Below are positions 18,188 to 26,836 of a stretch of DNA of 64,000 bases, one piece after another; the stretch's first letter is position 1; the number at the start of each line of letters is the position of its first letter. The translations under genes and the position numbers were made by a program. The DNA lies in NCBI RefSeq assembly GCF_003046625.1, contig NZ_QAAD01000021.1, positions 1 through 64,000 on the forward strand, written 5' to 3'. Under the pieces are notes generated by a model. It searched no databases. It was not told the origin of the DNA and saw nothing but the letters and a program-made list of their open reading frames with translations. Source of the stretch: Mangrovibacterium marinum. Lineage in GTDB: Bacteria; Bacteroidota; Bacteroidia; Bacteroidales; Prolixibacteraceae.

Positions 18188-18847
18188 TTATTGGCACATT
18201 GTTAGGATTGTTTTCACCACATTACGGGCACCGATTTCAATCTGGTCGATGGTGGTGTCTAGCATGTAGCAGGGCGTTGTTACTACCCGGTAGTTACGGT
18301 CGATCACAATTTCGCCATCTGTTGTGCGGATGTGTTTTCCGCCCATCTTTTCAATGGCTTTGGCTGTCTGGGGATCGTCGCCGATGGTGACATCCACATT
18401 GCTTAAGATGCGGGTAATCACTGCCGGGGCAATGCACAAGGCGCCGATTGGTTTTCCGGCTTTAGCGGTTGCTTTTACTGCTTTTGTCACATCTTCGTTA
18501 ACCGTACAGTTGGGGCCGTCGAAAGCGAAGGTGCTGAGGTTTTTGGCAGCACCAAAGCCACCGGGGAAGATGATCGCATCGAAGTTGGCCGGATTGTAGT
18601 CTTTCAGGTCCGATATTTGTCCCCGGGCAATTCGGGCCGATTCAACCAGCACGTTGCGGGTTTCCGGCATTTCCTGACCGGTGAGGTGATTGATTACATG
18701 ATGTTGCGTGGTGTTTGGGGCAAACAGGGTATAGCTCGCTCCTTGTTTGGCGATGGCGAGCATGGTCAGCGTTGCCTCGTGAATTTCAGCACCGTCGTAT
18801 ACGCCGCAGCCCGACAAAACAACGGCAATTTTTTTCTGATTTGTCAT
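18188..18847 (-). CDS. elbB: isoprenoid biosynthesis glyoxalase ElbB
   Basis: 219 residues, near the 217 of the E. coli protein. It has the DJ-1/PfpI fold: the N-terminus KIAVVLSGCGVYDGAEIHEA, the region IIFPGGFGAAKNLSTFAFDG, and the nucleophile elbow GALCIAPAVI with the reactive cysteine. Family members have weak glyoxalase III activity and were linked genetically to isoprenoid synthesis; the physiological substrate is unsettled. The gene is alone, with the tandem array and a repeat copy upstream. Confidence 0.92.
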   Translation of the reverse strand: MTNQKKIAVVLSGCGVYDGAEIHEATLTMLAIAKQGASYTLFAPNTTQHHVINHLTGQEMPETRNVLVESARIARGQISDLKDYNPANFDAIIFPGGFGAAKNLSTFAFDGPNCTVNEDVTKAVKATAKAGKPIGALCIAPAVITRILSNVDVTIGDDPQTAKAIEKMGGKHIRTTDGEIVIDRNYRVVTTPCYMLDTTIDQIEIGARNVVKTILTMCQ

Positions 18848-18976
18848 TCCGGAAGATTTTAGTTTTGATTTAAAATTAGCGATTTTTTGGTCAATCGCTA
18901 TAAGTTCCCCATGTCATCTACGATTCGGAAGTGGCAGCAACTGCAATTGAGGGGCGGTTTCCTATTCCTTTCGCCA

Positions 18977-19170
18977 CAATTGGCTGCTCATGCCATGAGG
19001 ACGAAAATGTTGCACAACAATTGGGCGCTCATGCCATGGGGACGAAAATGTTGCACAACAATTGGCTGCTCATGCCATGGGGACGAAAATGTTGCACAAC
19101 AATTGGCTGCTCATGCCGTGGGGACGAAAATGTTACACAACAATTGGGCGCTCATGCCATGAGCACGAAA
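18977..19170. repeat. 41-bp intergenic tandem repeat array (4 full units plus a partial)
   Basis: Units start at 18977, 19018, 19059, 19100 and 19141, exactly 41 bases apart. Each unit reads CAATTGGCTGCTCATGCCAT followed by GGGGACGAAAATGTTGCACAA, with variants GGCTG/GGGCG and CCATGGGG/CCATGAGG/CCGTGGGG. The fifth unit breaks after about 30 bases, where GACGAAAATG is replaced by CACGAAAAAA. Each unit contains the dyad TGTTG-CA-CAACA. Because 41 is not a multiple of 3, the frames crossing it are not repeat proteins. There are no spacers, so it is not CRISPR. Confidence 0.93.
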
Positions 19171-19259
19171 AAAACACCTCTGGATTGCTTCCCCACGCCA
19201 TGAGCGCCGCCTACGATACCAATTGTTTTTCAACTTGAACGCTGAAAGGTAAAAAGCAA

Positions 19260-19970
19260 ACCGAAAAGCTTCCGGCAATCCCGGAGGGATGCTATTTGGG
19301 TAGCATAACGACGACAGGGAGAAATTCCGTCCCGTACGGGACAATCTTCGTATTGACATACGTGCTTCGGATATGCTGTTGGCGTTGTTGTCAAGAGTTG
19401 TCGGGTTGTCGTTCCTCATCTAATGAAAACCAGTTGTTGATATTGCGCCTTAGCACCTTTGCGTGGTAGACTTTCAGAAAACCCACACACATGATTCCGG
19501 GGAATCACCAACAGGGATGAAAGTGGTGGAAGACAGCAGAAGGCATTTAAGAGAAGACGGAAGCTCGCTCGGAGCGGGACCGGCCTACTTTTTATCGATG
19601 GTGAGAGGCGAACCGGAAGCTTAGTGAATCCGGGAAGCTCCGCTCCGGCGGCTGCCGGACTGGAGATCACCCGGCTGAACTTAGCTTTCGGGAGCTGGCA
19701 CCTGAAGATAAAAATAAGCCTTGAATTTTCTGTTTACTCTTTGGGGCAAGCCAAAGATGAAAACCCGTCCGGTAGGACAAAAGATCCGAATTGAGCAAAA
19801 GTAGGCGTGAAAAGCAGCCAGTTTTGGGGTGACTCTCATCAGTGCTGGTTTGCTACAAAAGAAGCTTGGCTACCGGTTGATGCTGAACCCCTGTTCAATA
19901 CATGCCCGATGCGGTTGGAAACCCTGCCTACCGCAGGCAGGCGCATCACCCGAAGGGACTTTCACAGAAA
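19260..19970 (+). repeat. dispersed modular hairpin repeat, copy B (near complete)
   Basis: Module order: ATCCCGGAGGGAT hairpin (from 19276) and GTCCCGTACGGGAC palindrome (about 19329-19342); GTTGTTGTCAAGAGTTGTCGGGTTGTC block (about 19383-19413); GATTCCGGGGAATCACCAAC (about 19491-19510); the 240-base segment near-identical to copy A (19538-19778), including CCGGCGGCTGCCGG; the hairpin TCTTTGG/CCAAAGA followed by GTCCGGTAGGAC; and the GATGCGGTT hairpin interrupted by a 19-base insertion (19924-19942). It fills the gap between the 41-bp array and metA and ends at the metA terminator. All frames inside are treated as spurious. Confidence 0.92.
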
Positions 19971-20006
19971 AAAGCCTGCTTTGGTTGTCAAATCAAGCGA
20001 GGCTTT
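19968..20006 (-). terminator. terminator of the metA gene
   Basis: The stem AAAGCCT-(C)-GCTT / AAGC-AGGCTTT (19971-19981 with 19995-20006, one bulge) is followed on the minus strand by T residues (19973-19968). It is about 50 bases past the metA stop and abuts the end of repeat copy B. Confidence 0.75.
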
Positions 20007-20054
20007 TGTATTTGTTATTGACCGCAGTTGATGCAGCCGATGTTTTATGAATTT

Positions 20055-20972
20055 CTACCGGATGTCGTCCAGATCGTATGGCGTTTGCTGATAGACGTAA
20101 TAGTTGAGCCAGTTTGTGAACAGCAGGTCGGCAGCCGATCGCCAGCGAAGAATTGGTTTCTGGCTGGGGTCGTCATCGGGATAATAGTTGGCCGGAATTT
20201 CAATGGGAAGCTTTCTCGAGACATCGCGCTTGTACTCATCATCCAGGGTCATTCGCGAATATTCGGCGTGGCCGGTAATAAATATCTGGCGGCCGCCTTT
20301 GGCCATCACCATGTTTACGCCCGATATTTCGGAGCTTGCAATAATCTCGAGTCCGTCAACTTTGCTGATATCCTCGGCACGCACCTCGGTGTGGCGCGAA
20401 TGAGGCACGTAATATTCATCGTCGAAACCACGGAAGATGGGGATCTTCCGATCAGAGATCCGGTGTTTGAATACGCCAAACATTTTTTTGTCGAGCGGGT
20501 GTTTGGGGATGCCGTAAAAATGAAATAAGGCCGCCTGCGAGGCCCAGCAAATAAATAAGGTAGAGGTGACATTGGTGACCGACCAATCCATGATTTCACG
20601 AATTTCGTCCCAGTAGGTAACTTCTTCAAAAGGAAGATGCTCGACCGGAGCACCGGTGATAATCATGCCGTCGAACTTTCGCGATTTTATTTCGTCGAAA
20701 GTTTTGTAAAACATTGCCATGTGCTCAGCCGAGGTGTGCTTGTGTTCGTGATCCTTTATTTTCAGAAACTCAATTTCGATTTGCAGCGGTGAGTTGGACA
20801 ACACCCGAAGTAAATCCGTTTCCGTTGTAATCTTGAGCGGCATCAGGTTTAAAATCGCAATTCTCAACGGCCGGATATCCTGTTGCGATGCCCGTGTTTG
20901 GTCGATTACGAAAATGTTCTCTTTCAGCAGCATTTCAATAGCTGGCAATTTATCCGGAATATTTAACGGCAT
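20055..20972 (-). CDS. metA: homoserine O-acetyltransferase of the MetA fold
   Basis: 305 residues. It acylates homoserine at the first committed step of methionine synthesis. Counting from the start gives the exact family residues: E111 in TGAPVEHLPF, C142 in LFICWASQ, H235 and E237 in FITGHAEYS. In this family a glutamate at 111 is known to select acetyl-CoA, while the E. coli succinyl-CoA enzyme has glycine, so this is predicted to be an acetyltransferase despite the usual annotation. metY, which needs O-acetylhomoserine, is the next gene upstream on the same strand. Gap to metY is 64 bases with a hairpin between. Confidence 0.94.
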   Translation of the reverse strand: MPLNIPDKLPAIEMLLKENIFVIDQTRASQQDIRPLRIAILNLMPLKITTETDLLRVLSNSPLQIEIEFLKIKDHEHKHTSAEHMAMFYKTFDEIKSRKFDGMIITGAPVEHLPFEEVTYWDEIREIMDWSVTNVTSTLFICWASQAALFHFYGIPKHPLDKKMFGVFKHRISDRKIPIFRGFDDEYYVPHSRHTEVRAEDISKVDGLEIIASSEISGVNMVMAKGGRQIFITGHAEYSRMTLDDEYKRDVSRKLPIEIPANYYPDDDPSQKPILRWRSAADLLFTNWLNYYVYQQTPYDLDDIR

Positions 20973-20995
20973 AATTCATTCCTCAGTTTAAAGAT

Positions 20996-21020
20996 GCCCG
21001 GAGTGTGTGTTCCTCCGGGC
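20996..21020 (-). terminator. hairpin between metY and metA
   Basis: A perfect 8-bp stem GCCCGGAG / CTCCGGGC with a 9-base loop. Only a weak T stretch follows on the minus strand (ATCTTTA). It may be a partial terminator or processing signal that tunes metA relative to metY. Confidence 0.5.
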
Positions 21021-21036
21021 TATGTGGTCATTCAAT

Positions 21037-22350
<1,314 letters not shown>

Positions 22351-22381
22351 TTAGGTATTCTGAAAATCTTTTCCGTTCGGT

Positions 22382-23725
22382 TTAATTGAAGAAAGTCTTA
22401 TGAATTTCTTTAATGGCTTTAAGTTTGTCGTTTTCGTTGATCACCAAATAGCTCACCAGGTCGGAGGCGCCGGATCCGCTCAGCAATACATTGATCTTAT
22501 TGTTGGCTACGGCCGAAAAAAGTTGAGCCGAAATACCGTGATGAGCTTGCATGCCGTGACCGACAATGGCAATCAACGATACCTTTTCGTCAATCTCGAA
22601 CTGATTGACTGATGGTAGCTTCAGCTCTTCGGTGAGTTGTTTAACCGTTTCCACAGCAGTTTTGTCAATGAGTATATTAATGCTGGTTTGTGCTGTGATA
22701 ACAGATCGGATGTTAATATGGTTCTTATTAAATGCACCGGTTAGTTTAGCTAAGATGCCCGGCTTAAAGCCGACACCCGGGCCATTGAGTTTCAGAATAG
22801 CAATATCATCGGTGTAGGCAACGCTTTTGACGATATGGGGCGAAACGATGCTTTTGGAATTAATCCGTGTGCGGAGAATTTTCTGACCGTCTGCCAGATC
22901 GTAAACGAGAATCGGAATATGCTCGTTAATCAGGGGTTCAACAATGCGGGGATGAATGCCCGAATAGTTGAAGTAGGACAACTCAGAAGCTTCAGCATAA
23001 GTCAGGCTTTCGATGTAGTCGGCATTGTGTACAAATTTCACATCGGCTGTTTTAAAGGGCGTGCGAATTTGCCATAGTTCCAGCCGGTCGGAGTTGAATA
23101 TGGCAGCCAGGGCAGCAGCCGTATAGTCGGCTGCGCGGTGTCCAACCCGGGCAATCTTCCCTTTTCGGGTTAAGCCAACCGAACCGGGGATCAGGGTGAT
23201 AAGCCCCAACTGGTGTGCTTTAATGTTTGGCGCCGACTCGTCCATATAAATGCTGGCGTTACCAAATTCGTCGCTGACCAGCAAGCCCAACTCTTCGGGG
23301 AAAACAACCTGGTTTTCCAACTGGTTTTTTTGGAGAATAGCCGACAGTAGCAGTGTCGCAATTTTCTCGGCAAACGAAATAACCTGGTCCTGTAAGGCCG
23401 GCGAAAAATCACCGGTAAAGTGAATTCCTTTCAGCAGAATGTCCAGTTTGTTGATGGCTTCATTAAGCGGGGCACTTGCTGGTAGCTCGTAGGCCTGCTC
23501 AATCTTTTCAATTTCAGCTTTCACCCGGGCGATCAATAATTCGGGATCTCCTGAAGGCAAGCGCAATGGCTCGATTCCTTGAGTTAGTAAATCCTGAATT
23601 TCGCGGGGGGACGAAATGACTAACAGGTGTTTCTCGCTGGCATCGGTAAGTAATGTTACCAAGCTTTGAATTATTAGCGGTTCGTTTAAGTTATTACCGC
23701 TAAACCGTGCAATACATTCGGGCAT
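22382..23725 (-). CDS. aspartokinase-like protein with degenerate catalytic motifs and C-terminal ACT domains
   Basis: 447 residues with the overall aspartate kinase layout: amino-acid-kinase-fold region (about 1-295) then two ACT-type segments (about 305-445; ILKLNGPGVGFKPGILAKLT and VSLIAIVGHGMQAHHGISAQ). The catalytic signatures have decayed. The N-terminal KFGGTSV with its lysine is RFSGNNL (residues 7-13), GRGGSDYTA is GHRAADYTA (195-203), and WTDVDGI is WQIRTPF (218-224). The fold-supporting parts (ADYTAAALAA, EASELSYFNYSGIHPR) are kept. It is probably not an active kinase; a regulatory or ligand-sensing role in the methionine operon is inference. There is no frameshift. Confidence 0.8.
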   Translation of the reverse strand: MPECIARFSGNNLNEPLIIQSLVTLLTDASEKHLLVISSPREIQDLLTQGIEPLRLPSGDPELLIARVKAEIEKIEQAYELPASAPLNEAINKLDILLKGIHFTGDFSPALQDQVISFAEKIATLLLSAILQKNQLENQVVFPEELGLLVSDEFGNASIYMDESAPNIKAHQLGLITLIPGSVGLTRKGKIARVGHRAADYTAAALAAIFNSDRLELWQIRTPFKTADVKFVHNADYIESLTYAEASELSYFNYSGIHPRIVEPLINEHIPILVYDLADGQKILRTRINSKSIVSPHIVKSVAYTDDIAILKLNGPGVGFKPGILAKLTGAFNKNHINIRSVITAQTSINILIDKTAVETVKQLTEELKLPSVNQFEIDEKVSLIAIVGHGMQAHHGISAQLFSAVANNKINVLLSGSGASDLVSYLVINENDKLKAIKEIHKTFFN

Positions 23726-24039
23726 AGCCTTCTATTTTTTTTTGAAAATAAAACGATAGAAAAATTGTGAAGAAAAATTTTGAATGCCTTCAATCCGTAT
23801 TTTCCGAAATACCGAATGAAGGCTATCGCATGCACATGGACATGGATGGCATGAAGACAACAGAAGACATCATGGCGATGATGTTTGCGAAGAGCAGATA
23901 TGTATGGCTGTTGTTCATCCTTAAAAGTAATATTTCAGCACAAACCTATAAAATAGTTTCAAAAATCGCAATCGATTTGTAAAAAACATTCCGGAGCAGA
24001 AAAGGAGCGATTAGAAGGGCGATTGGGATAAGGCTTGTT
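23726..24039. other. gene-free divergent-free gap upstream of the aspartokinase-like gene
   Basis: 314 AT-rich bases between two minus-strand genes. It must hold the methionine operon promoter, but I find no exact TAnnTTTG box and no recognisable SAM riboswitch fold. A 71-codon plus frame (23767-23982) is methionine-rich with no similarity I recognise; I do not call it. Confidence 0.4.
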
Positions 24040-24786
24040 TTAATTCGTAGCCGGAAATCGGACCTGCTTAAAATCAAACTCCAGTGTTTGCTCGTCTACC
24101 GGGATAAAAAGTTTAATATGAGCAGCCTTTGGCGTTGCGGGGAAGAATACTTTGCCGTGCATGGCATAGCCTGTTTCCAGGCTTGTTTTTCGAATGGTGT
24201 TATTCTCCCAGGCTTGTTTAAGTTCGTTCAGATCCTGTGCTTCGAAACGCGCCCGGTCGCTGGCGGTAACAGCAGTGGCCATAATGCCTTCGGTAACGGC
24301 GTAGCGTAAGCCTTCTTTGTTGGGTTTGTAATCGGTCCCGATAATGGAATTGGCCGCAACGGCAGCACCAACACCGATTAAAACATTGCCCAGGTGGTTT
24401 TTCGCAACGGCTTCATCGTGTGCAATATCCATTTCGTATTGCAGAATCATTTTTTCGGGGTCGATGGCCGGAACAGCTTCGGTCGTTAATGGATTCATCA
24501 GGGCATCGAAAGCCTGGCTTTTGAAGGTCTCCGGATCGACCAGCAAGGGCATGTTTGAGCGGTTTGTGATGTGAAAATCGAAGAGATAGCAGTCGTCTTG
24601 CAGGCGGTCGAAGCCCAGTTCGTAGCTGATGCCGTAAATGGAATCAGTAAGCAGTGCCTGTCCGTAAAGCCATTTGTCGGCTTCTTGTTCCGGTAGCAGT
24701 TTGGTGATTGAGCGCGGGCCGGCACACGACTGAAGCAAAAGCATTGTTGTTGCAAACAGGACGCAGAGGATGAGGTTTTTTTTCAT
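24040..24786 (-). CDS. uncharacterised lipoprotein
   Basis: 248 residues from the ATG at 24786 (MKKNLILCVLFATTMLLLQSC); nine more codons upstream are open but would spoil the signal peptide. The lipobox LLQSC places the lipidated cysteine near residue 20, so it is anchored in a membrane facing the periplasm. A central alanine/glycine-rich stretch (NVLIGVGAAVAANSIIGT) may be a weak membrane-associated segment. I do not recognise the family. tcdA lies 42 bases upstream on the same strand. Confidence 0.75.
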   Translation of the reverse strand: MKKNLILCVLFATTMLLLQSCAGPRSITKLLPEQEADKWLYGQALLTDSIYGISYELGFDRLQDDCYLFDFHITNRSNMPLLVDPETFKSQAFDALMNPLTTEAVPAIDPEKMILQYEMDIAHDEAVAKNHLGNVLIGVGAAVAANSIIGTDYKPNKEGLRYAVTEGIMATAVTASDRARFEAQDLNELKQAWENNTIRKTSLETGYAMHGKVFFPATPKAAHIKLFIPVDEQTLEFDFKQVRFPATN

Positions 24787-24828
24787 GACTTCGATTTTTG
24801 TGTTAGCCCGCAACTATTGTACCAGCAG

Positions 24829-25548
24829 CTAACTTTGACTTAACAGATTTCGGAGAACCACCGAGGCGATATGGCACCCGAACATGGGCGGCATATAGGA
24901 AATGGTGCCGACCGCTGATTTTTTATTTCGTCCTTCTTCAATTCGTACGCGCTCTTTATCGACCTCCTCGGGTGAAAAAACAACCTGTACACCTTTGCGA
25001 ATGCCTAGTTTGTAGAGTCGCTTGCGCAGCATGCGGGCTAGTTTGCAGTTGTACGACTTGGAAATGTCGGCGTTTTGAATTTGTGCCGGGTCAAATTTGC
25101 CTCCGGCACCCATTGAGCTTACAATGGGGATGTTGTGCTGAACACTGTGGTAAATCAGGAATACCTTGGGCGATAGGGTATCAATGGCATCAACAACATA
25201 ATCGTAGTGGTCGGCTTGCAGAATCTCGATCATCCGCTCGTCTTTCAGGTATTCGTTAATAACCGTGAGCTCGATATCGGGATTGATGTCGCGGAATCGT
25301 TCACCCATCACTTCAGCCTTAGCTTTGCCATTGTTGCTGAGGAGCGCCGGAAGCTGTCTGTTTCGGTTGGTGGCTTCAACAACATCGCCGTCAACGATGG
25401 TCATTTTACCGACTCCTGCGCGGCAAATCTGCTCTGCCGCATAAGCGCCAACACCTCCCAGGCCAACAACCAATACGTGCGCCTTTTTTAATTTCTCCAA
25501 TCCTTCGTCGCCTAACATGAGTAGGGTACGTTCCTGCCAGTTTATCAT
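24829..25548 (-). CDS. tcdA: tRNA threonylcarbamoyladenosine dehydratase
   Basis: 239 residues, a ThiF/E1-like ATP-dependent enzyme that cyclises t6A at position 37 of tRNAs to ct6A. The Rossmann nucleotide site VVGLGGVGAYAAEQICRAGV (about 26-45), the E1-type TIVDGDVVEATNRNRQ and the downstream MGAGGKFDP are present. It lacks ubiquitin-like partner motifs, which fits TcdA rather than MoeB/ThiF. Its start overlaps the TatD stop by 4 bases, so the two are translationally coupled. Confidence 0.92.
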   Translation of the reverse strand: MINWQERTLLMLGDEGLEKLKKAHVLVVGLGGVGAYAAEQICRAGVGKMTIVDGDVVEATNRNRQLPALLSNNGKAKAEVMGERFRDINPDIELTVINEYLKDERMIEILQADHYDYVVDAIDTLSPKVFLIYHSVQHNIPIVSSMGAGGKFDPAQIQNADISKSYNCKLARMLRKRLYKLGIRKGVQVVFSPEEVDKERVRIEEGRNKKSAVGTISYMPPMFGCHIASVVLRNLLSQS

Positions 25549-26198
25549 CTTTCAAAAATTTGTTGGTAGTTGTTAAACACCTGCTTGCAAAGCGTCGGTA
25601 AAGGGATGTTTAACAGCTTGGCGGCAAAAATATAAATACTTTCAATATTTACGCTACTCTCATCGGTTTCGAAGAAGAGCTGCCGGCGGGGAATTGCCGC
25701 CAGACTGCGGTTGAGCTTTTCCTGATTTTTCAGCAAGGCCGCACCAATAGCGAAGTGAAAGTTGTACCGGACCAGCTGTTCGGTCGTCTGCTTGTTGCCT
25801 TGGTAGCCGTGAAGAATCCATGGGGGGGCGTCGGCTCGTTGCTTTTTTAGCTGAAGCAAGTCGGCATAGCTTCGTACAGCATGTAAAATCATCGGTTTCG
25901 AATGTTTCTCGGCAAGCTCGGCTTGCGCCAGGAAAAGCTCGGTTTGTTGGTCGACCGCTGTTTCCAGATGCCGGTCTATGCCGCATTCACCAATCGCCAT
26001 TACCTGCGGGTGTTGCAACAATTGCTCGAGTTGCAGTAGCCAGCTGGTGCCCTTTATCGCATCCAAATCCCAGGGGTGCAAGCCGACCGAATAAAGCTGT
26101 CCTTTTTGAGGGCGAAAGGGAAGCAGGATGGAATGGTTGACCAGCCCAAGTTGGTTCTCGGGCAAACTGAAGTGGCTATGTAGGTTGACGAGTTTCAA
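25545..26198 (-). CDS. TatD family metal-dependent hydrolase
   Basis: 217 residues, a compact TIM-barrel amidohydrolase of the TatD type. Metal ligands are visible in order: LHSHF near the N-terminus, GECGIDRH, MILHAVRSY, ILHGYQGN, and FETDESSVNIESIY. Family members have 3'-5' exonuclease or deoxyribonuclease activity. It is shorter than typical TatD (about 260), with the start fixed by the metal-binding HSH only seven residues in. It overlaps tcdA by 4 bases and follows the editing-domain gene by 32 bases. Confidence 0.85.
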   Translation of the reverse strand: MKLVNLHSHFSLPENQLGLVNHSILLPFRPQKGQLYSVGLHPWDLDAIKGTSWLLQLEQLLQHPQVMAIGECGIDRHLETAVDQQTELFLAQAELAEKHSKPMILHAVRSYADLLQLKKQRADAPPWILHGYQGNKQTTEQLVRYNFHFAIGAALLKNQEKLNRSLAAIPRRQLFFETDESSVNIESIYIFAAKLLNIPLPTLCKQVFNNYQQIFER

Positions 26199-26230
26199 GT
26201 TCTGATATCCAACGTTCGACGTGTTTGTGT

Positions 26231-26644
26231 TTACAAATCGGCCCAGATGCGTGCCAGCGAGAAGCCTGGGGCATCGATCTGCAGGTCGAGAAAATAGCCA
26301 AAGGGCGTTTGTGCGGTTTCGTATCCTGCATTTTGCAGTCGCTTCTCGGCCCGGTTAAACAGTTCGTGCGTAAAGGGTACCGATGCTTTCGATTCGGAAA
26401 GGTGCGCAAAGGAGTGGAGGATGATTCGTTGCGCCTGGTTTTTGCGGGCCGTCCATTTCAGGTGGTTTACCAGCTTTTTCTCGCGGCTGCCAACATCTTT
26501 GGCTTCATCTTTTTCTTCAACCTGAATGAAAGCCAGGATGGCATCGGTAAATTCCCGGGCCTCCTCCAGATCTTCGATACTTTCCAGGTTTTTTTCCGCT
26601 GTTTTGTAGCGAAAACGATTGACGTACATGACCAATACTTTCAT
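26231..26644 (-). CDS. free-standing threonyl-tRNA synthetase editing domain protein (archaeal type)
   Basis: 137 residues from the ATG at 26644 (MKVLVMYVNRFRYKT). It resembles the archaeal N-terminal editing domain of threonyl-tRNA synthetase, a D-tyrosyl-deacylase-like fold: the FRYKTAEKNLE start, AFIQVEEKDE strand, ILHSFAHLSESKASVPF, and RLQNAGYETAQTPFGYFLDLQID near the end. In archaea this domain removes serine from Ser-tRNA(Thr). Here it is not fused to a synthetase, so it would act in trans or on another substrate. It is next to tcdA, which also acts on tRNAs. Similarity was judged by eye. Confidence 0.75.
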   Translation of the reverse strand: MKVLVMYVNRFRYKTAEKNLESIEDLEEAREFTDAILAFIQVEEKDEAKDVGSREKKLVNHLKWTARKNQAQRIILHSFAHLSESKASVPFTHELFNRAEKRLQNAGYETAQTPFGYFLDLQIDAPGFSLARIWADL

Positions 26645-26808
26645 ATTCCTCAAAAATAAGGAAAGAAAAATGTTATTCGCATAATTTTTCCGGAACAAAT
26701 CCGATTGTTTCTGCCCCGTTGGGGTGTGTTCTGCATGCCTTGTGAGCTAGCGACGGGTGGGGAGGGCAATTTGTGACGAAGGAGATGAACTAATCCGACT
26801 GATTTTTC

Positions 26809-26816
26809 TATTTTTG
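26809..26816 (+). promoter_or_regulatory. -7 promoter box of the secreted protease gene
   Basis: TATTTTTG matches TAnnTTTG exactly and lies 20 bases before the ATG at 26837. No clear -33 box is seen at the usual distance. Confidence 0.6.
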
Positions 26817-26836
26817 ATAAAACCCATCACGATACT

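Noticed and set aside
18977-19170. CRISPR array
   Set aside because: The repeats are contiguous at an exact 41-base period without spacers, and no cas gene is present.
18887-19203. Overlapping frames of about 90 codons that look like a repeat protein
   Set aside because: They cross the 41-bp array. Because 41 is not divisible by 3, each unit is read in a different frame, so there is no repeating peptide.
19416-20050. Frames encoding similar peptides at 19416-19670 and 63604-63897 (minus strand)
   Set aside because: They arise from the same repeat segment in copies B and E, and no start or domain supports a protein. Copy A would give the same peptide.
23767-23982. 71-codon plus-strand frame
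   Set aside because: No recognisable domain or signal, AT-rich, and it occupies the presumed promoter region of the methionine operon.
23726-24039. SAM riboswitch upstream of the methionine operon
   Set aside because: I could not find the conserved stems or pseudoknot of any SAM riboswitch class; a covariance-model scan would decide.
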